Shown here piece after piece: positions 18,374-26,081 of a stretch of DNA of 64,000 bases. A model generated the notes under the pieces. It searched no databases. It saw only the letters and a list, made by a program, of their open reading frames with translations, and was not told the origin of the DNA. Source of the DNA: Trichomonas vaginalis G3 (lineage: Eukaryota > Parabasalia > Trichomonadida > Trichomonadidae); NCBI RefSeq assembly GCF_026262505.1, contig NC_067208.1, positions 19,167,962 to 19,231,961 of the forward strand, read 5' to 3'. The position numbers were made by a program, and so were the translations under genes. Position 1 is the stretch's first letter, and each line of letters starts with the position of its first letter.

Positions 18374-19053
18374 ATGGCCTTAACAAAGAATTTTTCAAGT
18401 GATATTTTATATTCATCAACTATTTTATTATAAATATCATTATAAGTTAAATGAAGTTCAGTTGTTGTTCCGTTCTTTGATATCTTAATTGTGCTAATAT
18501 CCTTTATAGGATTTATTTTTGCAACTGTTCCGCAGCATGAAACCTCATCATCTATGAAAAATTGAATCTTAACGTCTGAATCCTGAACATCACAAAGAAT
18601 GGCGATAATGTGAATTAATGATTCATAAGGTAAAATAATTAAACCGGATTGATCAATTAAATTTATTATTGAATCATAATTATTAATTATTATATCACGG
18701 TAAATTTTCATTAATTCTGAATTAATGTCTATTTTATATGGCGTATTGCGACTGTAATCGTAGATTCCTGAGTTCTCGATGTTTGATGAAAGAGGTGGGG
18801 GGTATGTTGGATAAGTGGGAATTTCAACAGGTTCTTTACCGGGTTCAGATAAAATGATTGGGTCTTCATTCTCCTCATTCTTTGGTAAGTCACGAGTTAA
18901 TAAATTTGGTTGAGTTGCTGACTTTGTTAATTCAGGGCTAACATTAACTTTAACATTTTGAATAATTCGTGATTTATCATCATTTACGTTATAACCAACC
19001 GTAATCTCTGCTTTTGCGTTTGTGTTCTTTTGACTTGTGAAACGTCTTCTCAT
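18370..19053 (-). CDS. Maverick protein with proline-rich N-terminus (227 aa)
   Basis: The N-terminal ~95 residues look disordered, with a basic MRRRF start and a PTYPTYPPPL segment (about residues 79-88) that resembles the short proline/tyrosine late-budding motifs of enveloped viruses. The C-terminal half is folded-looking, with CDVQDSDVKI, a CC pair and a helical end. It lies in the leftward structural cluster between the 299-aa virion protein and the 236-aa protein. The role is unknown; a minor virion or assembly protein is plausible. Confidence 0.55.
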   Translation of the reverse strand: MRRRFTSQKNTNAKAEITVGYNVNDDKSRIIQNVKVNVSPELTKSATQPNLLTRDLPKNEENEDPIILSEPGKEPVEIPTYPTYPPPLSSNIENSGIYDYSRNTPYKIDINSELMKIYRDIIINNYDSIINLIDQSGLIILPYESLIHIIAILCDVQDSDVKIQFFIDDEVSCCGTVAKINPIKDISTIKISKNGTTTELHLTYNDIYNKIVDEYKISLEKFFVKAI

Positions 19054-19136
19054 TTATAATTGAATAAAAAAAGAAAAATATATTTAAAGTTTTATTTAGT
19101 TGTTACGGTAATATCCCAAGGTTCATCATTGTTTGC

Positions 19137-20036
19137 TTATACTTTCTTTGTAACTGCACCAATTATGTTATTGATATTGCTTTGAGTTTCTTCCAGTCTT
19201 ATTTTATCATTTACAATATCTTTAATCATTTCATTACATGCATTCTTAAAACCATCTGATTTTTCTAATTTACGTCTATCACTTTCTTTAATTAAATCAA
19301 AGTTATAACCTTGTTGAGAATAAAGTGGTTTCTTTATCAATTCCTTGAACGCTTCTGAAAGTGAAGATGAAGAAATTCTTGCCACTTGAATTGGTTTAAA
19401 TTCTGCTTTCATTGCTTCTTTCTGTTCATTGAACACTGGATCGAATAAAGCAACTTTAAAGAATTTCTTAGCTGGAATTTCAGGTCTCAAATTTGTATAT
19501 TGACCATCAAACTGATTAACATATCGTGGTAATCCATCCGGTCCCTCTTCAATAGCATTTAATTCTTCATTGAAATAAGAATATGGATTATGACGGTATG
19601 AATTAATTGGACCATTTTCACCTTCTCCAATGTATTGTTTAACAGCTTTTCCATTTTCATCAAATTGCATAGGATAACGTTCATTATATGCTTTACGTTT
19701 AGGATAATCAGATATAGTTAATTTATACCCATTTATGACTTTAATATTACCTTGACCATCAGTAACGAAAACTTCATTTATACCATCAGGTTTTCCATTT
19801 GGACCCGTAATGTCTGCTTCGTGTGCTTCCCAATTTGGACCATGACGTTTGGCATATGCTTGAGCTTCTGGTAATGTTAAAACGTTTCTCATTTGTTTAA
19901 CATCCTTTTGAAGACCAGCAACAATGTGGACTAATTCTTTCATTCCGTCTGGAACTTTCATAGTTCTATTATATGCACCCTTTTTGTTTGTCCCTTGTTT
20001 TAATGGAACCTGTAGAAGATTTGCTATTTCTGTCAT
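19137..20036 (-). CDS. Conserved Maverick virion-associated protein (299 aa)
   Basis: The middle carries [19 protein letters not shown] followed by [11 protein letters not shown]. This Asp/Gly-rich, calcium-loop-like arrangement is one I associate with structural proteins of Mavericks and related large DNA viruses. The N-terminal ~60 residues are helical, and the C-terminal ~90 residues are a likely coiled coil ([11 protein letters not shown]). It sits between the packaging ATPase and a proline-rich protein in the leftward late cluster. The start follows TTTTTTATTTATAATTAAAC. I am confident it is a real gene, less so about its role. Confidence 0.65.
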   Translation of the reverse strand: MTEIANLLQVPLKQGTNKKGAYNRTMKVPDGMKELVHIVAGLQKDVKQMRNVLTLPEAQAYAKRHGPNWEAHEADITGPNGKPDGINEVFVTDGQGNIKVINGYKLTISDYPKRKAYNERYPMQFDENGKAVKQYIGEGENGPINSYRHNPYSYFNEELNAIEEGPDGLPRYVNQFDGQYTNLRPEIPAKKFFKVALFDPVFNEQKEAMKAEFKPIQVARISSSSLSEAFKELIKKPLYSQQGYNFDLIKESDRRKLEKSDGFKNACNEMIKDIVNDKIRLEETQSNINNIIGAVTKKV

Positions 20037-20076
20037 GTTTAATTATAAATAAAAAATAAAAATTAATTATAAAAAG

Positions 20077-20655
20077 TTAATCAAATTTAACACTTCCTTT
20101 ATTTAAATCAACTATTATTTTTCCATGTTCACCTAATTGCTGATATTGTGTGTAAAGTTCATTAATGCTCATTGGTAAATTCACTTGATAAAGCATAACG
20201 TTCAACTGTTGACGACTAAACCCACTGAAAATGAAAAGGGTGGACAGGTTTGATTTAATGTTTGTGCTTAATGCTTTGAAGTATTGAACAGCCATGAAGA
20301 ATGAACACTGAATGTGTCGACATTGAGTTAATAACTGATTAAAATATGATTTCTCATTTGTTATTAGTTTTGATTTCACTGCATCATCTAGAAAAATGAG
20401 TGAATGCAAAAATTCTCTATCAAAATTTGAAATAGAAAGTGTTTCAAATAATTCATCCCGTTGTTTATCAATAATTTTATCCTCTAATCCTTGCTTCTTG
20501 ATTGTATTATATAATTCTTTATACATTAAAAAGTTTTTTAAATAATCTTCTGCTTCTTCTTGTGATAAATAAATAATTGGAATTTTGATTAAATGCTTTA
20601 AAGATTCAAATGTATTATCTGAAGGTGAACCTGAACGGTTGATATAAATTAACAC
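20077..20655 (-). CDS. Packaging ATPase, C-terminal part (192 aa)
   Basis: This frame carries the Walker B of an FtsK/HerA-type (A32-like) genome-packaging ATPase: SLIFLDDAV with D90 and D91. A QCRHIQCSFFMAVQYFKAL segment follows, as in other members (sensor region with Gln). The Walker A lies in the preceding short frame (20649-20837), so the gene is split by a frameshift near 20650. In the virus-like cycle the enzyme would pump element DNA into capsids made from the neighbouring capsid gene. Confidence 0.8.
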   Translation of the reverse strand: MLIYINRSGSPSDNTFESLKHLIKIPIIYLSQEEAEDYLKNFLMYKELYNTIKKQGLEDKIIDKQRDELFETLSISNFDREFLHSLIFLDDAVKSKLITNEKSYFNQLLTQCRHIQCSFFMAVQYFKALSTNIKSNLSTLFIFSGFSRQQLNVMLYQVNLPMSINELYTQYQQLGEHGKIIVDLNKGSVKFD

Positions 20656-20837
20656 ATGTGAATGGGGGAAGTGTTAGCAATAATGATAATTTGTTTTAAT
20701 ATCGTTAATGTTTTACCTTTATTTTGTTTACCAATTGCTGCAGTGATTGAATTTAAGTAACATTCAGAATATGGAATTTTCATTAATTTTTCCTTAGATA
20801 GAGCATTTCTATTATCACTCAATGCTTCATTAATCAT
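20649..20837 (-). CDS. Packaging ATPase, N-terminal part with Walker A (62 aa)
   Basis: GKQNKGKT (residues 36-43) is the P-loop of the ATPase continued in the adjacent frame, with seven bases of overlap. Protein-like sequence in this frame extends further upstream to about 20900 without an ATG, so a second break near the true start is likely. Confidence 0.7.
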   Translation of the reverse strand: MINEALSDNRNALSKEKLMKIPYSECYLNSITAAIGKQNKGKTLTILKQIIIIANTSPIHMC

Positions 20838-20926
20838 ATCATCTACGTATGTATTATATACTCCCGCTAATTCTTCATAAGGGGTGATGAATTTAAATCC
20901 ATTTAATCAAAAATAAATTTATAATT

Positions 20927-21259
20927 TTATACATTTCTATTCATCAATATTTCATCATATGAACTTCTATACTGCGGTGGTGTACCTGTTGGATGATATT
21001 TCAAACCTTCATCCGGTGTCCATGTCCAATATGTAGTCCTAGTAAACCAAACCTGAGGAGGATTTGTCACTTTTGAACAGTAAGTGTCATTTTCACCCTG
21101 AATGATTGGATAAGCTTTCACTTGTACTGTAACTTGTGAGTTGAAAGTTTCTAATCCATCAAAGAATATACCCGCTCCATCACGTTGAACTGGAATAGTG
21201 CATAAGAATGAAGTTTGGTCTTTCCATGTTCTAGCTAATGGGCGTGCCATTATCATCAT
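20927..21259 (-). CDS. Major capsid protein, C-terminal fragment (110 aa)
   Basis: This is the third frame of the disrupted capsid gene. It continues the protein from the 63-aa middle fragment after a frameshift near 21240-21255. Beta-rich sequence ending PQYRSSYDEILMNRNV would complete the second jelly roll. Its initial MMIMARPLA is probably not a natural start. Confidence 0.6.
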   Translation of the reverse strand: MMIMARPLARTWKDQTSFLCTIPVQRDGAGIFFDGLETFNSQVTVQVKAYPIIQGENDTYCSKVTNPPQVWFTRTTYWTWTPDEGLKYHPTGTPPQYRSSYDEILMNRNV

Positions 21260-21422
21260 TCAGTGGTCTAGTTAATGAGTCCTCGTATTCTTCTGTGCAT
21301 TCATTCACTCCATCTAAATCAGAAGCTTGAAGCATACGTGTAAAGAATATGTCGCCCACTGTGGTCATCGCTTGATCGGGGAAGTTTCTGGAATCTATAG
21401 TGACCTGAAGACCTCGAAGCAT
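21231..21422 (-). CDS. Major capsid protein, middle fragment (63 aa)
   Basis: The sequence LRGLQVTIDSRNFPDQ begins immediately after the end of the 378-aa frame and runs into the C-terminal fragment. It is the link between the two, out of frame with both. No separate gene is implied. Confidence 0.6.
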   Translation of the reverse strand: MLRGLQVTIDSRNFPDQAMTTVGDIFFTRMLQASDLDGVNECTEEYEDSLTRPLNDDNGTPIS

Positions 21423-21430
21423 TGGATTTT

Positions 21431-22567
21431 CTAAAACGTTCTTTGCATTGCATTCTTCGGAAATGTTAACACAACATCTGTAACATTATGAAGAGCGTAT
21501 GAGAAATCTGAGCTGATACCTTCAGGAGTGATGCAACCTCCATTTAGTGAACGAACGTCAATATGTTGAGCTGGAATCATGAATGGATCTTCCTTACTGA
21601 ATAAACGTGGTATTGCTTTAACTGATTCTTCAATTAAACCGTATCCTGGTGTAATGCATTTATCCTCTAAAACTTCCATCTTTGTGCATGAAATAATAAC
21701 GTCATCAACTGTTGCGTCAGCAGATGTAGCGGCTAAGCTTGTAATTAATTTGGTAGGAAGTCCGATTTGTTGGAATTTGCGATCATATTTATAAACATGA
21801 TTCATAATCTTTTCATAATTTTCATCAGTTATCTTTTCATAAACGTAATTTTGTAAATCAGCAACTCTTAACGGGTCAACCTGACAAAATACTAAAGTAT
21901 CCCTGAAAACATAATATTTAAGAATGATTTCACCAAATGATTTAGGATAATCATCGAACGCCTGAAATGCTAACAAATCATTTACCGGAATAATCATATC
22001 AAAAGTGATATCAACTTCTTCATTTGCTTTCTTGAAAACTTCTGAAGGGTCAATATATTTACCACATACTGAGTTATCATATTTTTGAACATTATTATAT
22101 AACGAATGAACAAACTTTTTAACTTTCCTTTCTGATTTTGGTTTATATGTTGCAAATGCGAAAGATTCACGGGCGCAATCCATCTGAAGATAACCGGCAT
22201 CACCTCTTTCGGTTTCTACTTCTAATTGTTTAAAGCTTTGATTTGATGATTTGTAACCAACGAATAAACGCATGCATTTAAAAGCGGCATCGCATGTGAA
22301 AGCTTTATTTGAAACTAGAGTTGCTTTAACTTTGCGTTTAATATATGTGTCACCTAATTGGTTCACATCATGAGCCGGATTTGTAATTCTTAAATGAGTT
22401 TGTTTATCATCAAAATATGGAGCATCAGAGTCATAGCATGAACTTTCAAGTTCTCTATAATATCTTCTACCGTCATTCTTTGCGAATATTTCATTTATCT
22501 TTTCGAATGAATGAAACACATTTCCATTAATCGGTTTGGTGTTTGGCACTAAATAGTTAGTCGTCAT
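21431..22567 (-). CDS. Major capsid protein (double jelly-roll type), N-terminal 378 aa
   Basis: I infer the Maverick major capsid protein from position (beside the ATPase and the 299-aa virion protein), from the total length once the two downstream fragments are counted (about 540 codons), and from its beta-rich sequence. The segment DMIIPVNDLLAFQAFDDYP is like the loop-strand region of other Maverick capsid proteins. The start at 22567 follows TTTTTTATTTATTAATAA, the usual leader of this element. The frame stops at 21431, and the rest of the protein lies in two other frames, so this copy cannot make a complete capsid protein unless the frameshifts are sequence errors. Confidence 0.72.
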   Translation of the reverse strand: MTTNYLVPNTKPINGNVFHSFEKINEIFAKNDGRRYYRELESSCYDSDAPYFDDKQTHLRITNPAHDVNQLGDTYIKRKVKATLVSNKAFTCDAAFKCMRLFVGYKSSNQSFKQLEVETERGDAGYLQMDCARESFAFATYKPKSERKVKKFVHSLYNNVQKYDNSVCGKYIDPSEVFKKANEEVDITFDMIIPVNDLLAFQAFDDYPKSFGEIILKYYVFRDTLVFCQVDPLRVADLQNYVYEKITDENYEKIMNHVYKYDRKFQQIGLPTKLITSLAATSADATVDDVIISCTKMEVLEDKCITPGYGLIEESVKAIPRLFSKEDPFMIPAQHIDVRSLNGGCITPEGISSDFSYALHNVTDVVLTFPKNAMQRTF

Positions 22568-22636
22568 TTATTAATAAATAAAAAATCAAAATTAAAAGAT
22601 GAAAATGAATTTTTAATTTTAATGAAATAATCAACT

Positions 22637-22852
22637 ATGGCTGCAGGATTCTTTAAGAAACTGTGGGATAAAGTAAAAAGAGGAGCGCATAAAGTTTGGG
22701 AAACAATGAAGAAAGGAGCAAATTGGATATTTAAGAATAAAGAAGCAATTAGTGACGTTGCTGAATCAATAACGCCAAAAGCTGCCCCAATAAGAGAAAT
22801 TTTAAATAAAGGAGAAAAAGTTTATCAAAGACTACAACCGATACTAAGATAA
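22637..22852 (+). CDS. Small amphipathic virion peptide A (71 aa)
   Basis: The protein begins MAAGFFKKLWDKVKRG, an amphipathic basic helix, followed by further Lys-rich helices. The first 11 residues are identical to those of the convergent neighbour at 22877-23113. Such peptides recall membrane-active minor capsid proteins (adenovirus pVI-like), which is an analogy rather than homology. It is divergent from the capsid gene. Confidence 0.65.
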   Translation: MAAGFFKKLWDKVKRGAHKVWETMKKGANWIFKNKEAISDVAESITPKAAPIREILNKGEKVYQRLQPILR

Positions 22853-22876
22853 AAATAATATTTATTTATTTTTCCA

Positions 22877-23113
22877 CTATCCACCCCCTATTTTATTAAG
22901 TATTCCTTCAGCAATTCCACCAATTGCGTTACCTGCTTGTGCTCCCATCGCTGGATTACCTGCTTTTGTACCTAATACTCCACCTATGATAGTTCCTGCC
23001 GTTTTCGCTACTGGTGCCAAAAAGTTTGCAACGGGTTTAATAATATTTTTATGAACCCAACCTGCAGCTTTCTTAATTCCATCCCATAATTTTTTAAAGA
23101 ATCCTGCCGCCAT
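22877..23113 (-). CDS. Small amphipathic virion peptide B (78 aa)
   Basis: It starts MAAGFFKKLWDGIKKAAG, the same N-terminus as peptide A. A hydrophobic Gly/Ala-rich stretch follows (about residues 30-75, with TIIGGVLG and NAIGGIAEG), which could insert in a membrane. It converges on peptide A with 24 bases between. A role in membrane penetration or virion-core packing is inferred from composition. Element 2 has analogous small proteins at 53015-53416 and 56992-57230. Confidence 0.65.
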   Translation of the reverse strand: MAAGFFKKLWDGIKKAAGWVHKNIIKPVANFLAPVAKTAGTIIGGVLGTKAGNPAMGAQAGNAIGGIAEGILNKIGGG

Positions 23114-23179
23114 TTCTGATTTAATATTAATTAAAAAATATATTTTATCACTTATATTCTAATTTTTATTTTATAATAA

Positions 23180-23560
23180 ATGAAACCAATTTTAAAAATA
23201 AATGAAACAAAGGAGGAAGAAATAAATGAAAGTGAAAATGTTCAACAAAAAATAAACGTTGTTAAACCAATTACTGAAATAAAAATTTTTTCATCTGTTG
23301 AAGAATTTAATAACTATTATGCTAATAATAAAAAATTATTTGAAGAATTGACAACGTGTAAATTGAATAAAATGTTTAAAGTTAATGGATTCAAAATTTC
23401 AAAAATAAAAGGAGTGGTTAGTTTGAAATCTATTCCTCAATCAAGAATCACCTCATTAATGAAAATAGATGATTTAACAAAAAGAATAGAAGAGATTGAA
23501 GAAAGAATAAATCAGATAATTGATATCATAAATCATGACTCGTTGAGCCCGGGTCCTTAA
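23180..23560 (+). CDS. Unrecognised Maverick protein (126 aa)
   Basis: The ATG follows TTTTTATTTTATAATAA. The N-terminus is acidic and disordered. The middle holds CKLNKMFKVNGFKISKIKG, and the end is a leucine/isoleucine coiled coil (about residues 95-118). It converges on the 159-aa gene, with stacked hairpins between. Function unknown. Confidence 0.6.
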   Translation: MKPILKINETKEEEINESENVQQKINVVKPITEIKIFSSVEEFNNYYANNKKLFEELTTCKLNKMFKVNGFKISKIKGVVSLKSIPQSRITSLMKIDDLTKRIEEIEERINQIIDIINHDSLSPGP

Positions 23561-23595
23561 AGCCCAAGGCACAAAGTGCCCAGGACTTAAAGTCC
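23551..23595. terminator. Stacked hairpins between convergent genes
   Basis: GGCAC AAA GTGCC (23568-23580) and the palindrome GGACTTAAAGTCC (23583-23595) lie between the two stop codons, inside a GC-rich island unlike the surroundings. A bidirectional 3'-end signal is the simplest reading. Confidence 0.5.
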
Positions 23596-24066
23596 ATCAC
23601 TGAGTTCAAGGTTATATTCATCAAATATTTCATTATTAAATGCAACTTCTGCTAGTTTATTTATTTTTTCAATACGATCATTTGAAAGTCTATCGTTTAA
23701 TTTTTTCTGAAGTTTTTCATTTTCTAGTTCTGAAACTTTATTTGGATGATATTTAAACCCGTTAAATTCTTTTTCCTCAGTTTTGATCATTAATTTACAA
23801 AGAACTTTTGTGGTTGGAATTCGTTTAAACCATTTATCATTAATATTTGTTATAAATTCAATATTCGGAATTAATTCCCAAATTTTTGCATTTTCAATTA
23901 ATTTATTATCAAATGCAAAAGCAATAGGTTTAATATTAAACTTACCTTTATAATATAAACTTTCTACATAATCATCGAAATAAACATCTACTTGTTTAAC
24001 ATTTTCAAGAATTGGTGAAAGAACATCCATTAATTGATTGACGGTTACGAATCTTGATCCGCTCAT
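23587..24066 (-). CDS. Unrecognised Maverick protein (159 aa)
   Basis: The start at 24066 is at the inner edge of the right terminal repeat, mirroring the first gene at the left end; both starts share ATGAG and the identical leader TTTATTTAATGATAA. The protein is mixed alpha/beta, with a VDVYFDDYVESLYYKG strand-rich N-terminus and a Lys-rich coiled coil at about residues 115-145. No family is recognised. Expression is probably driven from the terminal repeat. Confidence 0.6.
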   Translation of the reverse strand: MSGSRFVTVNQLMDVLSPILENVKQVDVYFDDYVESLYYKGKFNIKPIAFAFDNKLIENAKIWELIPNIEFITNINDKWFKRIPTTKVLCKLMIKTEEKEFNGFKYHPNKVSELENEKLQKKLNDRLSNDRIEKINKLAEVAFNNEIFDEYNLELSDGL

Positions 24067-24875
24067 TTATCATTAAATAAAAAAATAAATTATTCAAAAA
24101 ATGTAAGACATGAATTTTTAAAATTTATTTTTTATTCATGAAAATAATTATTTCTAATTTCTTTTACTCTCTCGTACATACTAGATTTAAAGAATTCAGA
24201 ACTTTTACCATAATCTCCTAAATGTTTTCTTATCCCTAACGTGTGCCAGTTATTATATGAAACTGAATAAACTTTATCTTTATCTTTACACCTTTCATCA
24301 CTTCCAATATATTTATATTTCAATTTTGATTTATTGGTTTCATATTCATTAGCGTTTAATAATTCACAGTCTTCCTTTTTAAATAAATGTTTTATGTATT
24401 CAGGATTTAATACTCTACGTTTATATGCTCCTAACTTAGTTCTAAAGGTTTTTCTACAAAATTTAGGAATTCCATCCTCTTTAATGTCATCAATGATTTC
24501 CATTTCATTATTTTCAATTTCTTCTTCTCGTTTATGAGGTCTTTGATTATGACTCCATTGATTCCATGAAATTAAATATTCTTTATCATTATATTTATAC
24601 CTCATTAGCTTATTTTGGCTTTCATATTCATTTAATAATTCACAATCTTCATTTTTAAATTGAAGTTTAACCCATTCAGGATTTAAACAATGTTTAATTA
24701 ATCGCGGAATATCTGACATCATCTATATATATAGCTTCTTTTATAAAAGATGAAAAAATAAATTATTTTAAAATTAATGTTAATTTTTTTAATGTGTTTA
24801 TAAATTATATTTTAATGCATCGTCTATATATAGATGTAACAAAAAAAGTCACTAAACCCTTTCACATATACTACT
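24062..24875. repeat. Right terminal inverted repeat (814 bp, complete form)
   Basis: The outer 225 bases and the inner 54 bases match the left terminal repeat in inverted orientation. The 537 bases between (about 24114-24650) are missing on the left. The repeat contains the whole 196-aa gene, so an undeleted element would carry one copy at each end. Confidence 0.85.
24132..24722 (-). CDS. Terminal-repeat-encoded tandem-repeat protein (196 aa)
   Basis: The protein has two copies of a ~45-residue unit. Each copy runs LNPE(W/Y)..., an (E/K)EDCELLN segment, then a (L/M)(R/K)YKY strand and an S(W/Y)N(Q/N)W ending (about residues 12-57 and 105-160). The pattern resembles the DUF723-type repeats found in phage and large-virus DNA-binding or endonuclease-associated proteins. 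The gene lies within the right terminal repeat; its first ~70 bases also remain in the left repeat (8275-8344). Its location suggests a role at the element ends, for example terminus recognition or regulation, but this is inference. Confidence 0.65.
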   Translation of the reverse strand: MMSDIPRLIKHCLNPEWVKLQFKNEDCELLNEYESQNKLMRYKYNDKEYLISWNQWSHNQRPHKREEEIENNEMEIIDDIKEDGIPKFCRKTFRTKLGAYKRRVLNPEYIKHLFKKEDCELLNANEYETNKSKLKYKYIGSDERCKDKDKVYSVSYNNWHTLGIRKHLGDYGKSSEFFKSSMYERVKEIRNNYFHE

Positions 24876-24881
24876 AATATA
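24876..24881. other. Target site duplication, right of Maverick
   Basis: AATATA directly follows the right terminus and matches 8114-8119. Confidence 0.93.
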
Positions 24882-25039
24882 GTATATTCAATATGAATCG
24901 CAATTTTAATATTATTTAACACAATGAATTAAATAAATGATGTACTATGCATTGTATAAAATAAATTGAGAATAACAATTGAATCATTTTTAATGTGTTT
25001 GAATTTTATTGCTCACAATTATTTCTGCGCTTCATAAAA

Positions 25040-25044
25040 TCATT
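25040..25044 (+). promoter_or_regulatory. Inr-like site before the 274-aa gene copy
   Basis: TCATT lies eight bases before the ATG at 25052 and fits the trichomonad initiator. The same site precedes the right-arm copy at 33235. Confidence 0.55.
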
Positions 25045-25051
25045 TTTATAA

Positions 25052-25876
25052 ATGAATGAGCATTCACCAGCTCAGTAATCAGCTAGTGGAAAAACAGAAT
25101 CAGTGCACAATGCTAACTTTTGGTCTCCAGAACTGATATATCCTGAAAATACGGTTCCTGAAGTTTTGTTCCGTAGGATCATAACAAGAATGATGTCTAG
25201 TGGTGAATCATTTTGCAGTGTTAGTGAAGCAGAAAGGCAAAATATGTTAATAGGTCCAACATTGTTTGCACTGTCAAAGATGAAAAAGCCATTATTTTAT
25301 AATATCTCTGTCGTTTACGTCGATAATGGATATCCTGAGTTATACATGAAATCAAATTTTACAAAAAAAGACAATTTCATTTTCCCATTCAACTTATTTG
25401 ACTGGATCAAGCTATACAATGCTTCAGGAAAAATAGAAATTTTCTGCGCCAAAATTGACGTTGATGATGCTATTCTATTTTGCAAATGGCTTCCAATTAT
25501 CTACTACGATGTGATTGAAGACATCTATCAGAGATATCAATTAATTAAAAATAATAAACATGTAATGTCATCCCTTGAAATGGACAAGATGCTGCAAATA
25601 GAAATTGTTCATGGGTGCATGGATAAGGATGCTTTATGGGAAACACAAATATCAGAAATTATAATTCATTGCATCAACCATCCAGATGAATCTACCAAGA
25701 TAAATTATAAAGCCCTCATGGATGAGAAAAGTACTCCTGAATCCGATGTTGAAGTTGACATCTTGAGTAGTACAGTTAAATGGGTGAGTAACGCTAATAT
25801 TTCAAAAACAATGATAAATATCTATGATATTGAACAGCTTTTTTCAGGATCACCAAATCTTGATTTGGATTATTAA
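25052..25876 (+). pseudogene. 274-codon host gene with early nonsense codon (left arm)
   Basis: The frame runs from the ATG at 25052 to TAA at 25876. Codon 9 is TAA (25076-25078), where the right-arm copy has GAA. An internal ATG at 25103-25108 would give a 257-aa product lacking the first residues, so partial function is possible. There are three other residue differences from the right-arm copy. The protein has an acidic C-terminal half and no recognised domain. It is the innermost gene of the inverted arm. Confidence 0.75.
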
Positions 25877-26081
25877 AATGAAAACATTTAATAAACATTT
25901 GAAATTAATGAAACATATAACTTTCATGATAACATTTTAATCCCTATAAATATATAATAACAAGCATCATATAAAACAGTAACATTTATAAGCATATAAT
26001 GATGAAAAATGGTTTTATTAGTAATAACTCTTAACATTAAAATATTTACATACATAATACAAATAAAAATACATTTATTTG

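Larger units (their letters stand above)
8120..24875. mobile_element. Element 1: Maverick/Polinton, 16756 bp
   Basis: Termini begin AGTAGTATATG and end CATATACTACT in perfect inverted orientation and are flanked by a 6-bp AATATA duplication. The opposite arm has the same flanks joined with only one AATATA (33406-33411). The content is Maverick-type: family B polymerase, rve integrase, packaging ATPase, capsid protein and small virion proteins. The polymerase/integrase genes are rightward near the left end, and most structural genes are leftward from the right end. Frameshifts in the polymerase N-terminus, ATPase and capsid genes suggest a decaying copy. Confidence 0.96.
1..26081. repeat. Left arm of a large inverted duplication
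   Basis: Host sequence 2507-8119 plus 24882-26081 reads as the near-identical reverse complement of the right arm, with mostly single-base differences. The arm is interrupted by the Maverick at 8120-24875. Its inner boundary lies at about 26081, where similarity stops just upstream of the coiled-coil gene. Bases 1-2506 cannot be compared because the partner lies beyond the window. Gene order outward from the centre is the 274-aa gene, 440-aa gene, 235-aa gene, ~340-aa gene and helicase gene. Confidence 0.95.
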
